DNA of 26,205 nt from JBDLRH01 sp039800165 (GTDB lineage Bacteria; Pseudomonadota; Gammaproteobacteria; Burkholderiales; Burkholderiaceae_C): positions 1 to 26,205 of the forward strand of contig JBDLRH010000155.1 in assembly GCA_039800165.1 (NCBI GenBank). The letters are read 5' to 3'. The first letter of the stretch is position 1. Each line of letters starts with the position of its first letter. The notes under the pieces are model-generated. The model was not told the origin of the DNA. It did no database searches and saw only the letters and a program-made list of their open reading frames with translations. Made by a program: the position numbers and the translations under genes. Shown one piece after another: positions 24,943 through 26,205 of the stretch.

Positions 24943-26015
24943 GCCTGCACACCATCAGCGCCGCCGATGCCATCGCGCGGCTTTCAGCCTTCAGCGCGGT
25001 GATCGATGCGCGCAGCGAAGACGAGTTTGCAGAGGATCACCTGCCCGGCGCGGTGAACTGGCCGTCGCTGGTGAATGCGGAACGCGCCGAGGTGGGCACG
25101 CTGTACAAGCAGGTCAACCCGTTTGAGGCCAAGAAGCGCGGTGCCGCGCTGGTGGCAGCCAACATCGCGCGCCACATCCAGCGCGAGGTGATCGACCAGC
25201 CCAGGGACTGGCAGCCGCTGGTGTACTGCTGGCGCGGCGGCAAGCGCAGCGGGTCGCTGGCGCATGTGCTGGGCCAGATCGGCTTTCGGGTGCATCTGAT
25301 CGAAGGCGGCTACAAGGCCTTCCGCGCGGAGCTGCTGGTGCAGCTGCCGGCACTGGCGCAGCGGCTGAACTACCGGGTGATCTGCGGCCCGACCGGCTCG
25401 GGCAAGACGCGGCTGCTGCAGGCCCTGGCTGCCGAAGGCGCGCAGGTGCTCGACCTCGAAGCGCTGGCCAGCCACCGCAGCTCGGTGCTGGGCCTGCTGC
25501 CAGACCAGCCGCAGCCCAGCCAGAAGCAGTTTGACACCCGCATCTGGAGCGCGCTGCGCGGCTTCGACGCCGCGCGGCCGGTGTATGTGGAAAGCGAGAG
25601 CAAGAAGGTGGGCAACGTCGCCGTGCCCGCCTGCCTGATCGACGCGATGCGCGCAAGTGCCTGCCTGCGGCTGGACCTGCCGGACACCGAGCGGGTGGAA
25701 CTGCTGATGGAAGACTACGACCTGTTCGTGCGCGACCCGGCGCTGTTTTGCTCGCGGCTGGAAGCGCTGGTGCCGCTGCGCGGCCATGAGGTGGTGGAAC
25801 GCTGGAAGGCCTGGGTGGCAGCCGGCGAACTGCGGCAGGTGGTGCAGGAGTTGCTGACGCTGCACTACGACCCGGGCTACGCGGCGTCGACCCAGCGCAA
25901 CTTCAGGCAGTTTGCACAGGCCCAGGCCTGCGTGGCAGCTAACCGGTCGATGCCTGCGATGCGGACCCTGGCCCGCGAGATTCTGCGAACGGAAAGCGAC
26001 GGGCTGAGGGGCTGA
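24939..26015 (+). CDS. selU: tRNA 2-selenouridine synthase (SelU/MnmH, YbbB)
   Basis: A 358-residue two-domain enzyme that converts 2-thiouridine at the wobble position of some tRNAs to 2-selenouridine, via a geranylated intermediate, using selenophosphate. The N-terminal rhodanese domain carries Cys97 in VYCWRGGKRSGS, the same number as in E. coli. The C-terminal part has a P-loop GPTGSGKT (150-157) and LDLEALASHRSS. The start is GTG 24939, overlapping the tesA stop codon by three bases; no ATG competes nearby. Selenophosphate synthetase (selD) is not in the window. Its stop directly abuts the stop of a convergent gene. Confidence 0.94.
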   Translation: MSLHTISAADAIARLSAFSAVIDARSEDEFAEDHLPGAVNWPSLVNAERAEVGTLYKQVNPFEAKKRGAALVAANIARHIQREVIDQPRDWQPLVYCWRGGKRSGSLAHVLGQIGFRVHLIEGGYKAFRAELLVQLPALAQRLNYRVICGPTGSGKTRLLQALAAEGAQVLDLEALASHRSSVLGLLPDQPQPSQKQFDTRIWSALRGFDAARPVYVESESKKVGNVAVPACLIDAMRASACLRLDLPDTERVELLMEDYDLFVRDPALFCSRLEALVPLRGHEVVERWKAWVAAGELRQVVQELLTLHYDPGYAASTQRNFRQFAQAQACVAANRSMPAMRTLAREILRTESDGLRG

Positions 26016-26205
26016 TCAGTGGCCGCCGTCGCCGGCCGTGCCGGCGGTCCCACCGGCACCCGCAGCGCCAGCCGCAGCGTCTGCGCCCGGTGCAGAATCC
26101 CCCACCGCGCCGCTGTCCTCGTCCATCGCGGACTCGTCGCCCGGCTCGGCTCCGCCTGACGCCTTGCGTTCGGCGCGCGCCTTGAGCTTTTCTTCCTTCT
26201 TGCGC
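26016..26205 (-). CDS. Unidentified protein, C-terminal tail (partial)
   Basis: A minus-strand frame enters from the right edge and stops at 26016-26018, giving the last 62 residues. The tail begins with a basic helix-like RKKEEKLKARAERKA, then an acidic stretch with GDESAMDEDSG, then a Gly/Ala/Thr-rich end TAGTAGDGGH. This is a low-complexity, probably disordered tail, of a kind seen at the end of nucleic-acid-binding proteins, but nothing identifies the gene. The frame is supported by the absence of stops over 62 codons and by its stop abutting the selU stop. Confidence 0.55.
   Translation of the reverse strand, partial: RKKEEKLKARAERKASGGAEPGDESAMDEDSGAVGDSAPGADAAAGAAGAGGTAGTAGDGGH

Overview
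The window is a high-GC, gene-dense stretch of bacterial chromosome. Gene content points to a betaproteobacterium of the order Burkholderiales: a Bug/TctC-type periplasmic binding protein, an aromatic-linked LivHMGF system beside pobA, a DUF2783 protein paired with an FAD monooxygenase, and a tesA/ybbA/selU neighbourhood. The family-level placement is inference, and no rRNA gene is present to confirm it. I found no tRNA, rRNA, CRISPR array, insertion sequence, prophage or integrase. All gaps between genes are shorter than 300 bases.

Layout. (1) 1-4823: the end of a branched-chain-amino-acid-type substrate-binding protein, a terminator-like hairpin, livH-livM-livG-livF with overlapping or abutting ends, then pobA (4-hydroxybenzoate 3-hydroxylase) 28 bases after livF. 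The simplest reading is an uptake and first-step catabolism operon for an aromatic acid. (2) 4951-7299: a short CaiB/BaiF-type CoA-transferase, a RluA-family pseudouridine synthase and an unrecognised 114-residue protein with a strong ribosome binding site. (3) 7354-9194, minus strand: a Bug-type binding protein followed by a TauD/TfdA-family dioxygenase. (4) 9250-13730, minus strand: an FAD-dependent aromatic-hydroxylase-like protein, a DUF2783 protein and a YgiQ-family radical SAM protein. (5) 13809-20651: a crotonase-like protein with atypical active-site positions, convergent with an MFS transporter; then an acyl-CoA dehydrogenase divergent from a thiolase-fadB pair, together a beta-oxidation module. 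(6) 20673-22803: a two-gene chromate-transporter-type (ChrA) pair and an aldo/keto reductase. (7) 22813-26015: rlmB and ybbA on the minus strand, ybbA sharing start-codon bases with the divergent tesA, and tesA overlapping selU. The window closes with the C-terminal tail of an unidentified minus-strand gene.

How the genes work together. The first block imports a solute, probably an aromatic acid, and hydroxylates 4-hydroxybenzoate to protocatechuate. The middle block supplies dehydrogenase, hydratase, hydroxyacyl-CoA dehydrogenase and thiolase steps for acyl-CoA breakdown, surrounded by CoA-ester and oxygenase genes whose substrates cannot be read from sequence. The last block is mostly housekeeping: rRNA and tRNA modification, a periplasmic esterase and an ABC ATPase.

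I see no clear previously undescribed system. The points most worth a second look are the crotonase with replaced catalytic positions, the FAD oxygenase/DUF2783 pair with an 11-bp repeat upstream, the liv-pobA coupling, the shared start codons of ybbA and tesA with no adjacent YbbP permease, and several short palindromes at gene starts.
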